A stretch of 64,000 nt of DNA from Roseomonas sp. (GCA_020249865.1 JADCEV010000041.1:1-64000), one strand, 5' to 3'. Shown: positions 49,064-59,924, counted from the stretch's first letter. Numbers and translations are program-made. Notes: generated by a model from the sequence alone, not told the origin.

Positions 49064-50284
49064 ATGGCTGAAGCGCCCTATGACACGGTTTTGCAGAATT
49101 TCCGCCTGGCCGATGGCGGGCCGCCCGGGCGGCGCCTGGCGCTGAAGGATGGGCGGATTGCGGCCATCCTGCCCGCCGAGGCGCCGCTGCCCCCAGCCGG
49201 GCAGGTGCTGGATTTGGGTGGGGATTTGCTGCTGCCGGGCCTGGTGGATGGCCATATGCATCTGGATAAGACCCTATTCGGCCTGCCCTGGACACCCCAT
49301 GCCGCCGAGCCCTTCCGCATGAGCCGGATCGCGACCGATGCGAAGCTGCTGCCTTCCCTGCCCCTGGATACGGCAGCGCGGGCCGGCGCGCTGATCCGGC
49401 GCTGTGTTGCCAATGGCACGGCGCATATCCGCACCCATGCCGATATCACGCCCGCCTTTGGCCTTTCCGCGCTGGAAGGCGTGCTGGCGGCGCGGGAGGC
49501 GCATCAAGGCGCCGCCACCGTGCAGATAGTGGCCTTCCCCCAGGCCGGTGTCATGCGCGCCGGGGGGAAGCCCGTGCTTGATCTTCTGGATGCCGCGATT
49601 GGCGCCGGTGCGGAACTGGTGGGCGGCATTGACCCCTGTGAGGTGGATCGCGACCCGCGCGGGCAATTGGATGGCATTTTCGCCATTGCGGAAAAGCGCG
49701 GCGTTGGCGTGGATATCCATTTGCATGAACCAGGCGAGCTTGGCCTGTTCAGCCTGCTTGAAATCTGCGCCCGTGTGCGCGCGCATGGCATGGCGGGCCG
49801 GGCCACAATCAGCCATGGGTTCTGCCTGGGTGGCATTGCGGAATCAAAACAGAAAGCGGCCGCCGAGATGATGGCATCTTGTGGCGTTGCTTTGGTGACG
49901 CATGGTGCCGGCAGTGCGACCATGCCGCCGCTTATGCTGCTGCGCCGCGCCGGTGTGCGTATTTTTTGTGGCAATGATGATGTGCGCGATACCTGGAGCC
50001 CCTATGGCAATGCCGATATGCTTGAACGCGCTTCCGTGATCGGCTGGCGGGAGGATTTGCGCCATGATCCGTTGATCCTGGAATTATTCAGCATGGTGTC
50101 TTCCGAAGGCGCGGCGGCGCTGGGTATTGCGGAATATGGCATCGCGCCCGGCAATCCGGCGCATTTCTTCAGCATTGGTGCCGAGAATATCCCGGATGCG
50201 ATTGGCGCACATCCGCCGCGCCGGCGCGTCTTTCACGCGGGGCGCCTGGTGGCGGCGGGCGGGCAATGGGGGAACGCGGCATGA
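49064..50284 (+). CDS. Amidohydrolase family protein (cytosine deaminase-like)
   Basis: GDLLLPGLVDGHMHLDKTLFGLPW, GTAHIRTHADI, VDIHLHEPGELGLFSL, FCGNDDVRDTWSPYGNADML. Confidence 0.92.
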   Translation: MAEAPYDTVLQNFRLADGGPPGRRLALKDGRIAAILPAEAPLPPAGQVLDLGGDLLLPGLVDGHMHLDKTLFGLPWTPHAAEPFRMSRIATDAKLLPSLPLDTAARAGALIRRCVANGTAHIRTHADITPAFGLSALEGVLAAREAHQGAATVQIVAFPQAGVMRAGGKPVLDLLDAAIGAGAELVGGIDPCEVDRDPRGQLDGIFAIAEKRGVGVDIHLHEPGELGLFSLLEICARVRAHGMAGRATISHGFCLGGIAESKQKAAAEMMASCGVALVTHGAGSATMPPLMLLRRAGVRIFCGNDDVRDTWSPYGNADMLERASVIGWREDLRHDPLILELFSMVSSEGAAALGIAEYGIAPGNPAHFFSIGAENIPDAIGAHPPRRRVFHAGRLVAAGGQWGNAA

Positions 50285-51906
50285 CCGAAGAAGCGGGGGT
50301 ATTCGATTTTATTGTCTCGGGTGCCGGTTCTGCTGGTGCGGCGGTGGCGGCGCGGCTTTCGGAGGATGGGCGTTATTCGGTATGCCTGCTGGAAGCCGGG
50401 CCACCGGATCGCAACCCTTGGATTCACATTCCGCTTGGTTTTGCGAAAGTCTATGCCAATCCGGCGATCAATTGGTGCTTCGAAAGCCAGCCGCAGAAGC
50501 AATTGAATGATCGCAAATTCTTTGTGCCGCGCGGGAAGACCCTAGGTGGAACAAGTTCCATCAATGGCATGGTCTATATGCGCGGCAATCCGCGCGATTA
50601 TGATTCCTGGCGCCAGCGGGGCTGCACGGGTTGGGATTACGATTCTGTGCTGCCCTTCTTCAAAAAAAGTGAAAACCAGACGCGCGGCGCGGATGAATTC
50701 CATGGTGTTGGTGGGCCGGTCACGGTTTCAGACCATGTGGCCACCACGGAATTGACGGAGGCTATGATCAGCGCCGCCGAACAGGCCGGCATACCGCGCA
50801 ACCGGGATTTCAATGGCAAGGTTCAGGAAGGCACCGGGTATTATCAATCCACCACGGGCGCCAATCGGCGCTGGAGCACCGCGCGCGCTTATCTGGTGCC
50901 CGCGAAGGGCCGCGCCAATCTGGATATTCGCACCAATGCCCATGCGACGCGCGTGGTGATCGAAAATGGACGGGCGATCGGCGTTGAGTATCGCGACCCG
51001 GGCGGGCTTAAGCGCGTCCGCGCGCGGCGGGAAGTGATTGTCTCGGGCGGGGCTTATGGGTCCCCGCAATTGTTGCAATTGTCAGGGCTGGGGCCGGCGG
51101 AGCATTTGCAGGCCATGGGCATTCCGGTGCTGCGCGATATGCCGGCGGTGGGCGCCAATCTGCATGATCATTTCTGCGTCTATCTGATGTGGCGCTGCGC
51201 GAAGCCCCTCACCTTCAATGATCTCGAAAAAAGCTGGCCGCGCAAGATTGCCGCTGCCCTGCAATATGGCTTGTTTCGCAGTGGGCCCATGGCAGTGAAT
51301 GCGGTGCGCACGGGGCTTTTTACGCGGTCTGATCCCAGGCTGGAGCAGCCCGATTTGCAGATCAATCTGCTGGAATGGAGCACGCTGGAGCGCAACAAAA
51401 AGGGTGTCATTCCGCATCCTTTTTCGGGCTTCACGCTAAGCCCGGTGCATCTGGCGCCCGAAGGGCGCGGCACGGTCAGGCTGGCAAGCCCTGATCCCTT
51501 CGCAGCACCGGCGATTACCTTCGGTTTTCTCGCGACCGATTATGATATGCGTGCGATGATGAATGGCATCAAGCTGGTGCGGCGCCTGGTGGAACAACCA
51601 GCATTGAAACCCTTTGCGCTTGGGGAATTGGTGCCGGGCAATGCCATGGAAAGTGAAGCCGATATGGAACGCTTCGTGCGCGAAACCGGTACGACAAATC
51701 ACCACCCATCCAGCAGCTGCGCCATGGGTATTGGCAGCAATAGCGTGGTGGACCCGCAGCTTCGCGTACACGGCGTGGCGGGGTTGCGCGTGGCGGATGC
51801 TTCCATCATGCCATCCGTGGTGGCGGGCAATACCAATGCGCCTTCCATCATGATTGGCGAGAAAGCAGCGGCGATGATTCTGGAAGATGCGCGGGCAGCA
51901 GCCTGA
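50281..51906 (+). CDS. GMC family oxidoreductase (choline dehydrogenase-like)
   Basis: [101 protein letters not shown]. Confidence 0.96.
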   Translation: MTEEAGVFDFIVSGAGSAGAAVAARLSEDGRYSVCLLEAGPPDRNPWIHIPLGFAKVYANPAINWCFESQPQKQLNDRKFFVPRGKTLGGTSSINGMVYMRGNPRDYDSWRQRGCTGWDYDSVLPFFKKSENQTRGADEFHGVGGPVTVSDHVATTELTEAMISAAEQAGIPRNRDFNGKVQEGTGYYQSTTGANRRWSTARAYLVPAKGRANLDIRTNAHATRVVIENGRAIGVEYRDPGGLKRVRARREVIVSGGAYGSPQLLQLSGLGPAEHLQAMGIPVLRDMPAVGANLHDHFCVYLMWRCAKPLTFNDLEKSWPRKIAAALQYGLFRSGPMAVNAVRTGLFTRSDPRLEQPDLQINLLEWSTLERNKKGVIPHPFSGFTLSPVHLAPEGRGTVRLASPDPFAAPAITFGFLATDYDMRAMMNGIKLVRRLVEQPALKPFALGELVPGNAMESEADMERFVRETGTTNHHPSSSCAMGIGSNSVVDPQLRVHGVAGLRVADASIMPSVVAGNTNAPSIMIGEKAAAMILEDARAAA

Positions 51907-51916
51907 AAGGACGGAT

Positions 51917-52303
51917 ATGATTTCCCTGCTTGGCACCTGGCAATTGCTGCGCGTGCGCGCCACCGATGCGGCGGGCCAACCGCTGGAAGATCATCAATAT
52001 GGGCCGGAGCCAACCGGCATTGTACAATTTGGCCCGAAGCGCATGCAGGCTGCCACGGGTGATGGCCGGGCGGTACTGCCGCCTAGCGTGAAGCGCTTCT
52101 GGTCCGCCTATACGGGCAATTACACCTTCGATGGTCAAACGCTGATCACGCGCGTTGATGACAGCAATCTGGCCGAGCGGATTGGTGGCGATCAGGTCCG
52201 CCAGGTGCGCGCGGAAGGTGCTGGCGTTTGGCTGAAGCCGCCACCACGCATCGTGGATGGCGCCATGCAGCAGTTGGAATTGTATTGGGAGAGGATCGGC
52301 TGA
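51917..52303 (+). CDS. Lipocalin-like domain-containing protein
   Basis: [48 protein letters not shown] ... [19 protein letters not shown]. Confidence 0.8.
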   Translation: MISLLGTWQLLRVRATDAAGQPLEDHQYGPEPTGIVQFGPKRMQAATGDGRAVLPPSVKRFWSAYTGNYTFDGQTLITRVDDSNLAERIGGDQVRQVRAEGAGVWLKPPPRIVDGAMQQLELYWERIG

Positions 52304-52324
52304 AGCTGCCGCTTTCTTGCCGGT

Positions 52325-53545
52325 TTACGCAAAAGCCTGCTGGCGGCGGTTGAGCCGCCACATCAGCCAAAGCGCAATGGATAGATTGACCAGATTCCAA
52401 GCAATGCCGTTCAGCATCGCCGCCGTATAGCCGCCGGTTGCATCAAACAGCGCCCCCGCCATCCAGCCGCCCACCGCCATGCCGACCATGGTGGAAGACA
52501 GCGCCATGCCAACGCGGCTGCCGGCTTCTGATGGAGGGAAATTCTCACGCACGATCATGGCATAGCAAGGCACCAGCCCGCCCTGGAACAGGCCGAACAT
52601 GAAGGACACCAGGAACAGCGCCGCCAGCCCATCAGAGGGCAGGAACATCAGCAGTGCCACACCTTGCAACAAGGAAGCGAGCACGAGCGTTCTGACGCCA
52701 CCAATACGATCCATGATAAAGCCAAATATGAGGCGAGAAGCGATGCCGCTGGCGAGCATGACGGAGAGCATTTGCGCGCCGCGCGCTGCGCCGAAACCAA
52801 GGTCCACGCAATAGGCAACGATATGCACCTGCGGCATGGCCATGGCGATGCAGCAGGTGATGCCGGCCAGGATGATCAGGGTCTGCAGGACATTCGGCGG
52901 AAGCCCGAGCGCCATGGGGTTGCGCGGCGCAATGATGCCAGGCGCGGCTGGCGCTGGCATGGGCGCACGGGTGCGCAGCAAAAGCGCGAGTGGCACCAGG
53001 GTGATGAAACTTGCTATGCCCATGATCAGATGCGCCTGACGCCAGCCAATGGTAGAAATGCCCCATTGCAGCAAAGTGGGCCAAAAAGCGCCGGCAAAGT
53101 AATTGCCGGAAGCTGCCAGTGCCATGGCAATACCGCGGCGCTTTTCAAACCAAAGCGAGACATCGGCGATCAGGGGGCTGAATACCGCCGCCGCGCCAAA
53201 GCAACTGAACAACACGCCATAGGCAAGACCGAAGGTGAAAAGGCTCGGTGCGAAATAGGTCGCGATGCCGCCAAGCCCAATGGAAGTCGCGCCAATCAGC
53301 ACCGGCACCATAACGCCGAAGCGGTCCGATAGCTTGCCCATCAGCACGCCACCCACCACGAAGCCCACCATGGTCATGGTGTAAGGCAGCGCAGCACCGG
53401 CGCGGAGCGTGCCGAATTCCGCTTGCACCGCGGGCAGCACCACCACCACTGTCCACATCGGCGCGCTGCCGATCATGCTGATCAGCAAAGCAATCGCCAA
53501 ACGTGTCCAGGCAGCGCGGCCATCCAAGCGGCTGTCACGCATCAT
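52325..53545 (-). CDS. MFS transporter
   Basis: 12-TM-like pattern, MGKLSDRFGVMVPVLIGA, RLIFGFIMDRIGGVRTLVLASLLQGVALL. Confidence 0.95.
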   Translation of the reverse strand: MMRDSRLDGRAAWTRLAIALLISMIGSAPMWTVVVVLPAVQAEFGTLRAGAALPYTMTMVGFVVGGVLMGKLSDRFGVMVPVLIGATSIGLGGIATYFAPSLFTFGLAYGVLFSCFGAAAVFSPLIADVSLWFEKRRGIAMALAASGNYFAGAFWPTLLQWGISTIGWRQAHLIMGIASFITLVPLALLLRTRAPMPAPAAPGIIAPRNPMALGLPPNVLQTLIILAGITCCIAMAMPQVHIVAYCVDLGFGAARGAQMLSVMLASGIASRLIFGFIMDRIGGVRTLVLASLLQGVALLMFLPSDGLAALFLVSFMFGLFQGGLVPCYAMIVRENFPPSEAGSRVGMALSSTMVGMAVGGWMAGALFDATGGYTAAMLNGIAWNLVNLSIALWLMWRLNRRQQAFA

Positions 53546-53623
53546 GATGGCGTTGCTTCATTCTGGGTTTCCTCGCCCGGCATTTGGCTCAGGCTGGCAG
53601 TTTTATACGTGCCGCGCCAGAGG

Positions 53624-54466
53624 CTATTTCACACCAGGAGACCAGCGATAGGCGCGCGCAGTGGCTTCACCCATCAGCATGGCGCGATCACTCTCCGAAA
53701 GCCGATCCGATTTCAGGAAGGCATCCACACCTTCGGCATAAGTCATCAACTCCACCGCGCGCGTCCAATCCGTGCCCCAAAGGCAGCGCTGCAAACTGAA
53801 GGCATCGAATATGCGCGCGAGAGGTTCCCAGATATCGGGGTAAGGGTATTCACCACGCGATAGCGTGCAGGCGCCGGTGATTTTCACGACGATATTGGGA
53901 AAGGCCGCGAGCGCCAGCAGCTTCGGTAATTCGGCAAAGCCGTTTTCCATCCGCGGCCGTTCAAAGGGCTGTTGCAGGCCAAGGTGATCAATCACCAGCC
54001 GCGTATCCGGATTGCGCCGCGCCAATTCATGCACCTGATCAAGCCTGCCCCAACACAGCAGATTGACCGGCAGGTCACGCTTCGCAGCCGTTGCCAGCAC
54101 ATGATTGATGCCAGGATCGGCGGGATCGGCCGAAACATCGCCGCGCATCATGATGCGAATGCCAACGGCGCCAGGGGTGGCCTGCCAATCGGCGATGGTA
54201 TCCGCAACCGCCGGATCATTGGGATCAACCGGCTTCACCAGGGCAAGGCGATCCGGATAGGCATTGCGGACAGAAACGGCATAGCTTGCGTCAAAGCGAT
54301 ACATGGTGAAGGCGGAAACCAGAATCGCGCCATCCATGCCGACGTCATTCATGGCCTTGACCATGTCGGCGCCAGTGACCTCTGGAGGGCCATGTAGCAC
54401 CGCATGCCAGGGGCGGCCCGGATGGTTGCGTTCATAGGCATGAACTTGCGCGTCAATGATCGGCAT
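53624..54466 (-). CDS. Amidohydrolase family protein (amidohydrolase_2 type)
   Basis: MPIIDAQVHAYERNHPGRPW, LVIDHLGLQQPFERP, CLWGTDWTRAVELMTYAEGV. Confidence 0.9.
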   Translation of the reverse strand: MPIIDAQVHAYERNHPGRPWHAVLHGPPEVTGADMVKAMNDVGMDGAILVSAFTMYRFDASYAVSVRNAYPDRLALVKPVDPNDPAVADTIADWQATPGAVGIRIMMRGDVSADPADPGINHVLATAAKRDLPVNLLCWGRLDQVHELARRNPDTRLVIDHLGLQQPFERPRMENGFAELPKLLALAAFPNIVVKITGACTLSRGEYPYPDIWEPLARIFDAFSLQRCLWGTDWTRAVELMTYAEGVDAFLKSDRLSESDRAMLMGEATARAYRWSPGVK

Positions 54467-54596
54467 GGCGGTTCCCTTGGGGCGTTTCTTGAGACACAGC
54501 CTAGGCGCGGGACGCTGGCGCAGCAAGGCGCAGGTATTGGTGGCGCGCGCGATTCGATCTAGCGTGGCGCATCATCACCTTGATCGAGGAAATATC

Positions 54597-55454
54597 ATGA
54601 CCCCGCCTAAGAGAATGCGCGCCTTGCTCGCCAAGCCTGATTTCGTTGTCATGCCCGCCGTATGGGATGGGCTTTCCGCCAAGATGGCGGCCGGCGCAGG
54701 GTTTGAGACCGCCTTTCTGTCCGGTTCCTGCGTTGCCGCAAGCCGCCTGGGCGGGCCGGATCTCGATTTGATTTCCTTCGCCGAGATGTTTGATAGTTTC
54801 AACATGGTGCGTGGTGCTGCGCCGAATACGCTTGTGCTGGCCGATGGTGATCATGGTTATGGCAATGCCATGAATGTGCAGCGCACCGTGCGCGCTTATG
54901 GGCGCGCCGGTGCTGCCGCTATCCTGATTGAAGACAAGATCACGCCGCGCGCGCTGACGGCTGCGGGCAAGCCCTGCCTGCCGCGCGAAGAAGCGCGCAT
55001 GAAAATCCGCGCGGCCGTTGAAGCCGCCAAGGAATCCGGCATTCTGATTCTGGCGCGCACGGATTGCCGCCCGACCGCCGGCATTGATGAAGCCGTGGCG
55101 CGCATTGAAATGTTTGTCGAAGAAGGCGCGGATATCCTGTTTCTGGATAGCCCTGCCGATAATGCGGAAATCCATCGCGCGGTTGCGGCCGCGAAGGGCC
55201 GGCCTTCCTTCGTGGTGCTTTCCCCCGGCGGGGCGCGCGCCACACCGACGCAGGCTGAAGCCAAGGCGCTTGGCTTCAAGATCGGTACTTTCCCCACAGG
55301 GATGCTCTCACCAGCCGCAGCCGGCATGAAGGCGGGCCTCGCCGCGCTGCAAGCCGGGCTTTCGGAAGCGGCCAGCGCCATGCCGCCAGCAGAATTGCGC
55401 GATACGCTTGGCTATGGCGATTACGACGCCAAGGCCAAGGCTTTCATTGTCTGA
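54597..55454 (+). CDS. Isocitrate lyase/PEP mutase family protein
   Basis: VVMPAVWDGLSAKMAAGAGFETAFLSGSCVAASRLGGPDLDLISFAEM, LADGDHGYGNAMNVQRTVRAYGRAGAAAILIEDKITPR. Confidence 0.95.
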   Translation: MTPPKRMRALLAKPDFVVMPAVWDGLSAKMAAGAGFETAFLSGSCVAASRLGGPDLDLISFAEMFDSFNMVRGAAPNTLVLADGDHGYGNAMNVQRTVRAYGRAGAAAILIEDKITPRALTAAGKPCLPREEARMKIRAAVEAAKESGILILARTDCRPTAGIDEAVARIEMFVEEGADILFLDSPADNAEIHRAVAAAKGRPSFVVLSPGGARATPTQAEAKALGFKIGTFPTGMLSPAAAGMKAGLAALQAGLSEAASAMPPAELRDTLGYGDYDAKAKAFIV

Positions 55455-55479
55455 TTGATACTGCGCCGGTCGGGTGCGA

Positions 55480-56877
55480 TCACCCGACCGGATCAATCGG
55501 CGTAATCGGCGCGCCGGCGGCTTCAATCACGGCGCCGGCTTGCAGCAGCAAATCTTCCCGGTAACGCCCGGCGAGCAATTGCACGCCAACCGGCACGCGC
55601 CCAACCGTGCCAGTGGTGACCGTAAGGCCGGGCAGCCCCATCAGCGGCAGTCCCACTTGCGTGAGTTGCGCTTCCATGATGCGGCGGAAGGTGGCCGGGC
55701 TTTCGACATCTTCCTGATCGCGGAAGGGCAATTCGCCGGAAACCGGCGTGATCGCCACCGGGAAGCGTTCAAAGAATTCCATCCAGAGCCGCACGAAATA
55801 GGAACGCTTCTGCAGCGCATCCATGAAGCTGTTCAGGTCCGGCGTTGGGCAAAGTTCTTCCATCTGCGCGAAGATGAAGCTGGCATCCGGATCACCTTCC
55901 TGATGCAAAGCGCTATTGAGGCCGCGGCGGCTTTCCGCAAGCCAGAGCATCGCTTGCAATTGCGCGGGTTCGCGCAGGGGCGGTGTGTCTGTCTCCTCAA
56001 TGGTCCAGCCGGCAGCTTCCAGGCGCTTTGCCGCATCACGCAAAGCGGCTTGCACTTCGGGTTGTAGCTTCATGCCATCCGGCGAAAGGCAAAGCGCGGC
56101 GCGCTTCGGCGCGGGCGGGCCTTCCATGGCGGCTTCCACCCACCAGGGGTCGCGAATATCGCGCGCGCACATGGCGCCAAAGCCAAGCTTCACATCGGCG
56201 ATGGTTCGCGCCAAAGGCCCGCTCACGGCCATGATCTGCCCGCCGACATGGCGTTCGGCACCGGAAGCATTCCAGGCCGGAATACGCCCAAGTGTGGGGC
56301 GCAGCCCGTGAATGCCGCAGGCATAGGCCGGGTAGCGGATGGAACCGCCAATATCCGTGCCGTGACCAATCGCACCAATGCCGGCCATGGTGGCCGCACC
56401 CGCACCACCGGAAGAACCACCCGGCGTAATGCTGGGGTCGCGCGGGTTTTTCGTATGACCATGCAGCGAATTGCGCGTGAACCAGCGTAACGAGAAAGCG
56501 GGCGTATTGGTGCGCCCGACAATCACCGCACCCGCCTTGCGCAAATTGGCAACAACGGGGCTGTCCTGGTTCGCGATCAGATCCTTTTGCAGACGCAAAC
56601 CATTCGTCGTCGCATAGCCCTGCTGGTCTGCATTCACCTTGATGGTGATGGGCACGCCAGCGAGCGGCCCTGCATCTTCGCCACGCGCGATCATGGCATC
56701 AATGCGCGCAGCTTCCGCGAGTGTTTCTGCCGGGCGGTGATCCACCACGGCATTGATCTTGGGGTTCACCGCATCAAGCCGCGCCAGCGCATCCTTCGCC
56801 GCTTCCGTGGCGGAGACCTGCTTGGACCGAATACGCGCCGCCAAATCGCTTGCGCTGAGCCGCCATAAATCGCTCAT
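55480..56877 (-). CDS. Amidase (amidase signature family)
   Basis: GPLAGVPITIKVNADQQGYATTNG, NPRDPSITPGGSSGGAGAATMAGIGAIGHGTDIGGSIRYPAYACGIHGLRPT. Confidence 0.97.
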   Translation of the reverse strand: MSDLWRLSASDLAARIRSKQVSATEAAKDALARLDAVNPKINAVVDHRPAETLAEAARIDAMIARGEDAGPLAGVPITIKVNADQQGYATTNGLRLQKDLIANQDSPVVANLRKAGAVIVGRTNTPAFSLRWFTRNSLHGHTKNPRDPSITPGGSSGGAGAATMAGIGAIGHGTDIGGSIRYPAYACGIHGLRPTLGRIPAWNASGAERHVGGQIMAVSGPLARTIADVKLGFGAMCARDIRDPWWVEAAMEGPPAPKRAALCLSPDGMKLQPEVQAALRDAAKRLEAAGWTIEETDTPPLREPAQLQAMLWLAESRRGLNSALHQEGDPDASFIFAQMEELCPTPDLNSFMDALQKRSYFVRLWMEFFERFPVAITPVSGELPFRDQEDVESPATFRRIMEAQLTQVGLPLMGLPGLTVTTGTVGRVPVGVQLLAGRYREDLLLQAGAVIEAAGAPITPIDPVG

Positions 56878-56904
56878 GGTCACTTCCTTCCTTTGAGCAC
56901 TGCC

Positions 56905-58068
56905 TCAGCCGGGCAGCGCGAGGACGTTCTTGCTGATGATATTGCGCTGGATTTCATTAGACCCGCCATAAATGGTCGAAGGCCGCGCCTGAATATAAAG
57001 CCCGGTCGGGTTCAGGTTGCGATTGCCTTCCATGGGGTCGAGCAAGCCAGCGTTTTCGCCACAGATTTCCAGCATGGTATCGGTGATGCGCTGAAAGAGT
57101 TCTGTCTGAAACACCTTCAGCATGGACACATCGGGGCCGAGGGTCTCACCGCGCCGGACCTTATCCACGAAAACGCCATAGAGCGATTTCAGGTCTTCCA
57201 GATCAAGCCGCAGCTTGGCGTAGGTATCCTGGAACACCGCATCTTCCCAAACCCCCATCCGTTCTGCGAGTTGCTTCAGGCGCGAAAACGCATAGGCTGA
57301 GAGGCGGGGTGAGCCGAGATAAATGCGTTCAAAGGAAAGCAATGCCTTCGCCATATCCCAGCCGCGATTGGGCGTGCCGACCAGATTGGCCGCGGGCACG
57401 CGGACATTATCGAAGAATACCTCACAGAATTCGTCGTGATATTCCAGATTGATGATCGGCTTCACGGTAATGCCGGGGCTGGTCATATCCACCAACAAGA
57501 AGGAAATGCCTTCCTGCTTTTTCGCATTCTTGTCCGTGCGCACCAGCAGGAAGCACCAATTGGCATCCATGGCGAGTGTGGTCCAGATCTTCTGGCCATT
57601 CACCACGTAATGATCGCCATCGAGTACCGCTTCAGTACGTAGCGCTGCCAAATCCGACCCCGCATTGGGTTCGGAATAGCCCTGGCACCAGATATGTTCG
57701 CCAGAGAGAATTTTCGGCAAGAAGAATTGCTGCTGTTCGCGCGTGCCGTGATTGATCAGCAGCGGGCCCACCATGACAATGCCATGGTCATTGGTGCGCG
57801 CGCAGCCATGGCGTTCGATTTCCTCGGTGAAGATGATCTGCTTCGCCGGGGAAAGCCCAAGCCCGCCAAATTCGCGCGGCCAGCCGGGGCAAAGCCAACC
57901 CTTTTCGGCCAGCTTGTAATACCAGACCTTGTTTTCATCCCAATGCAGGCGCTTTGGCGGATTGCGCAATTCGGCCGGGTAATGGGCTTCAATCCATTGG
58001 CGCACATGCAGGCGGAAGGCTTCATCTTCCAGCAGGTTCAGATCCTGGGTTTCGCGTGCTTCGATCAT
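56905..58068 (-). CDS. Acyl-CoA dehydrogenase family protein
   Basis: CQGYSEPNAGSDLAALRTEAVLDGDHYVVNGQKIWTTLAMDANWCFLLVRTD, STIYGGSNEIQRNIISKNVLALPG. Confidence 0.95.
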   Translation of the reverse strand: MIEARETQDLNLLEDEAFRLHVRQWIEAHYPAELRNPPKRLHWDENKVWYYKLAEKGWLCPGWPREFGGLGLSPAKQIIFTEEIERHGCARTNDHGIVMVGPLLINHGTREQQQFFLPKILSGEHIWCQGYSEPNAGSDLAALRTEAVLDGDHYVVNGQKIWTTLAMDANWCFLLVRTDKNAKKQEGISFLLVDMTSPGITVKPIINLEYHDEFCEVFFDNVRVPAANLVGTPNRGWDMAKALLSFERIYLGSPRLSAYAFSRLKQLAERMGVWEDAVFQDTYAKLRLDLEDLKSLYGVFVDKVRRGETLGPDVSMLKVFQTELFQRITDTMLEICGENAGLLDPMEGNRNLNPTGLYIQARPSTIYGGSNEIQRNIISKNVLALPG

Positions 58069-58071
58069 TTC

Positions 58072-58857
58072 TCAGCTTCCCGTAAAATTCGGCTTGCGCT
58101 TGGCGAAGAAGGCAGCGCGGCCTTCCTTGAAATCTTCCGTCGTGAATAGCGCGGCCTGATAGGTTTGTTCCTGCGCCAAAGCCTCATCCAGGCCATCGGC
58201 GAAGATTTGCTTGGTGAAGGCAATCGGGCCTGGCGCTTCGGCCGCCAGGAAGCGCGCCTTTTCCAAAGCGGCCTCCAAAGCCTTGCCAGGTGGTGCGATG
58301 TAATCGACCAAGCCAATGCGTTCGGCTTCCGGTGCGGCGATCACTTCATGGAAAAACAGAATGCGCCGCGCGCGGCCAATGCCGACCCGTGCAGGCAGGA
58401 AATGCGGCAAGCCCATATCGGACATCAGGCCAATCTTGTGAAAACCCGCCGTGAAACGCGCATCTTCGGCGGCGACAATCACATCACAGGCGCAAGCCAC
58501 CGCCATGCCCGCACCGGCTGCCCAGCCTTCCACCGCTGCCACCACGGGCTTGCCGCCCTTGGCCATGAGGCGCACGAGTTTATGGGTGCGGCGCATCCGT
58601 TCGCGCCCGGCGAGCGTGCTGTCGATATCCATCGAAGAGATATCGCCACCCGCGCAGAAAGTACCTTCGGCGCCCGTCACTACAATCGCGCGGATCGTAT
58701 CATCGCCATGGGCGCGTTCCATCACCTCTTCCATCGCGGTGCGCAGCACGGGGGCGATGGCGTTCTTACGCGATGGGCAATCAATGGTGACAATCAGCAC
58801 CGCGCCATCGCGTTCTTCCAGAATGCGTTGGCGCAAAGGTTCGGCGGCGGCACTCAT
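58072..58857 (-). CDS. Enoyl-CoA hydratase/isomerase family protein
   Basis: AIVVTGAEGTFCAGGDISSMD, GKPVVAAVEGWAAGAGMAVACACDVIVAAEDARFTAGFHKIGLMSDMG. Confidence 0.96.
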   Translation of the reverse strand: MSAAAEPLRQRILEERDGAVLIVTIDCPSRKNAIAPVLRTAMEEVMERAHGDDTIRAIVVTGAEGTFCAGGDISSMDIDSTLAGRERMRRTHKLVRLMAKGGKPVVAAVEGWAAGAGMAVACACDVIVAAEDARFTAGFHKIGLMSDMGLPHFLPARVGIGRARRILFFHEVIAAPEAERIGLVDYIAPPGKALEAALEKARFLAAEAPGPIAFTKQIFADGLDEALAQEQTYQAALFTTEDFKEGRAAFFAKRKPNFTGS

Positions 58858-59924
58858 TCCGCATCCTCCGGCGCCAGCGCCATGAAGCGGCGCCGATGCA
58901 GGGCGGCGGAGCCGAATTGATTGGCAATCACCATGCCACGGCGCAGATAAAGCCCGACATCATATTCATCCGTATAGCCAATGCCGCCATGGAGCTGAAT
59001 GCATTGGCGCAACACCATCAGCCCGCTTTCACCCGCGCGCGCCTTGGCCTTGGAAACGGCGGCCTTGCGCGCATCCCCTACCGCACCGCCATCCAAGGCC
59101 GCCGCTGCTGCTTCCACGGCTGCGCGCGTGAGCGAGAGATGGATTTTCAAATCCGCCGCGCGATGCTGCAAGGATTGGAAAGTGCCGATGATGCGGCCGA
59201 ATTGCTGGCGTGTTTTCAGATAGGAAAGCGTCATGTCAAAGGCGCGTTCCATCAGCCCGACCATGGCGCCGGCCGTTATCAGCGCAGCCTCATCCAAGGC
59301 AGCATCCAACACAGCGCTGATATCGGCAGCGACGCGTTGACCCTTCGCAGGGTCAGCGCGAAGCGTTCCGAAATAACCGCCATCCATGGTTTTTTCCAAG
59401 GCGAGATCAGCACCCGCCGCCGGCACGGCGTAAAGCGCGAGCCCCGCGCCTTCGCGCACCGGCAGCAGAAACACATCAGCGCCACCAGCTTGCGGGATGA
59501 AGACGCGCGGCGCGTCAGCATTACCAGGCGCCGCCAAGGTATCGGCGCGTTCCTGCCACGCCGTCAGCACCACTTGCTGGCCGGCCAGCAAAGGTCCGAG
59601 CAGCGCTTGATCATCCGCGCCCGCCAGCAAACGCGCGGAAAGCATTGCCGGGATCAGCGGTTCAGGCGCCAGGCCGCCCGCGAGTTCTTCCGTCAGCGCA
59701 ATCGCCTCACTCATGCCAAGGCCGGCGCCGCCGGCAGCTTCCTCCACCGCCAAGCCAATCCAGCCGAATTCACCCATCTGGGCAAAAACGCGCTTGTCAA
59801 AACCAGGTGCGGCAAAGCGGAGCCCACGTACGCGTTTGCTATCTCCGCCACGCGGCGCCACCGCACCCGCGCTATCGCGGATCATGCGAATGGATTCCGC
59901 CCGTTCTTCCAAAACCTCACTCAT
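58854..59924 (-). CDS. Acyl-CoA dehydrogenase family protein (small-subunit-like)
   Basis: FDKRVFAQMGEFGWIGLAVEEAAGGAGLGMSEAIALTEELAGGLAPEPLIP, MTLSYLKTRQQFGRIIGTFQSLQHRAADL, LHGGIGYTDEYDVGLYLRR. Confidence 0.93.
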   Translation of the reverse strand: MSEVLEERAESIRMIRDSAGAVAPRGGDSKRVRGLRFAAPGFDKRVFAQMGEFGWIGLAVEEAAGGAGLGMSEAIALTEELAGGLAPEPLIPAMLSARLLAGADDQALLGPLLAGQQVVLTAWQERADTLAAPGNADAPRVFIPQAGGADVFLLPVREGAGLALYAVPAAGADLALEKTMDGGYFGTLRADPAKGQRVAADISAVLDAALDEAALITAGAMVGLMERAFDMTLSYLKTRQQFGRIIGTFQSLQHRAADLKIHLSLTRAAVEAAAAALDGGAVGDARKAAVSKAKARAGESGLMVLRQCIQLHGGIGYTDEYDVGLYLRRGMVIANQFGSAALHRRRFMALAPEDAE

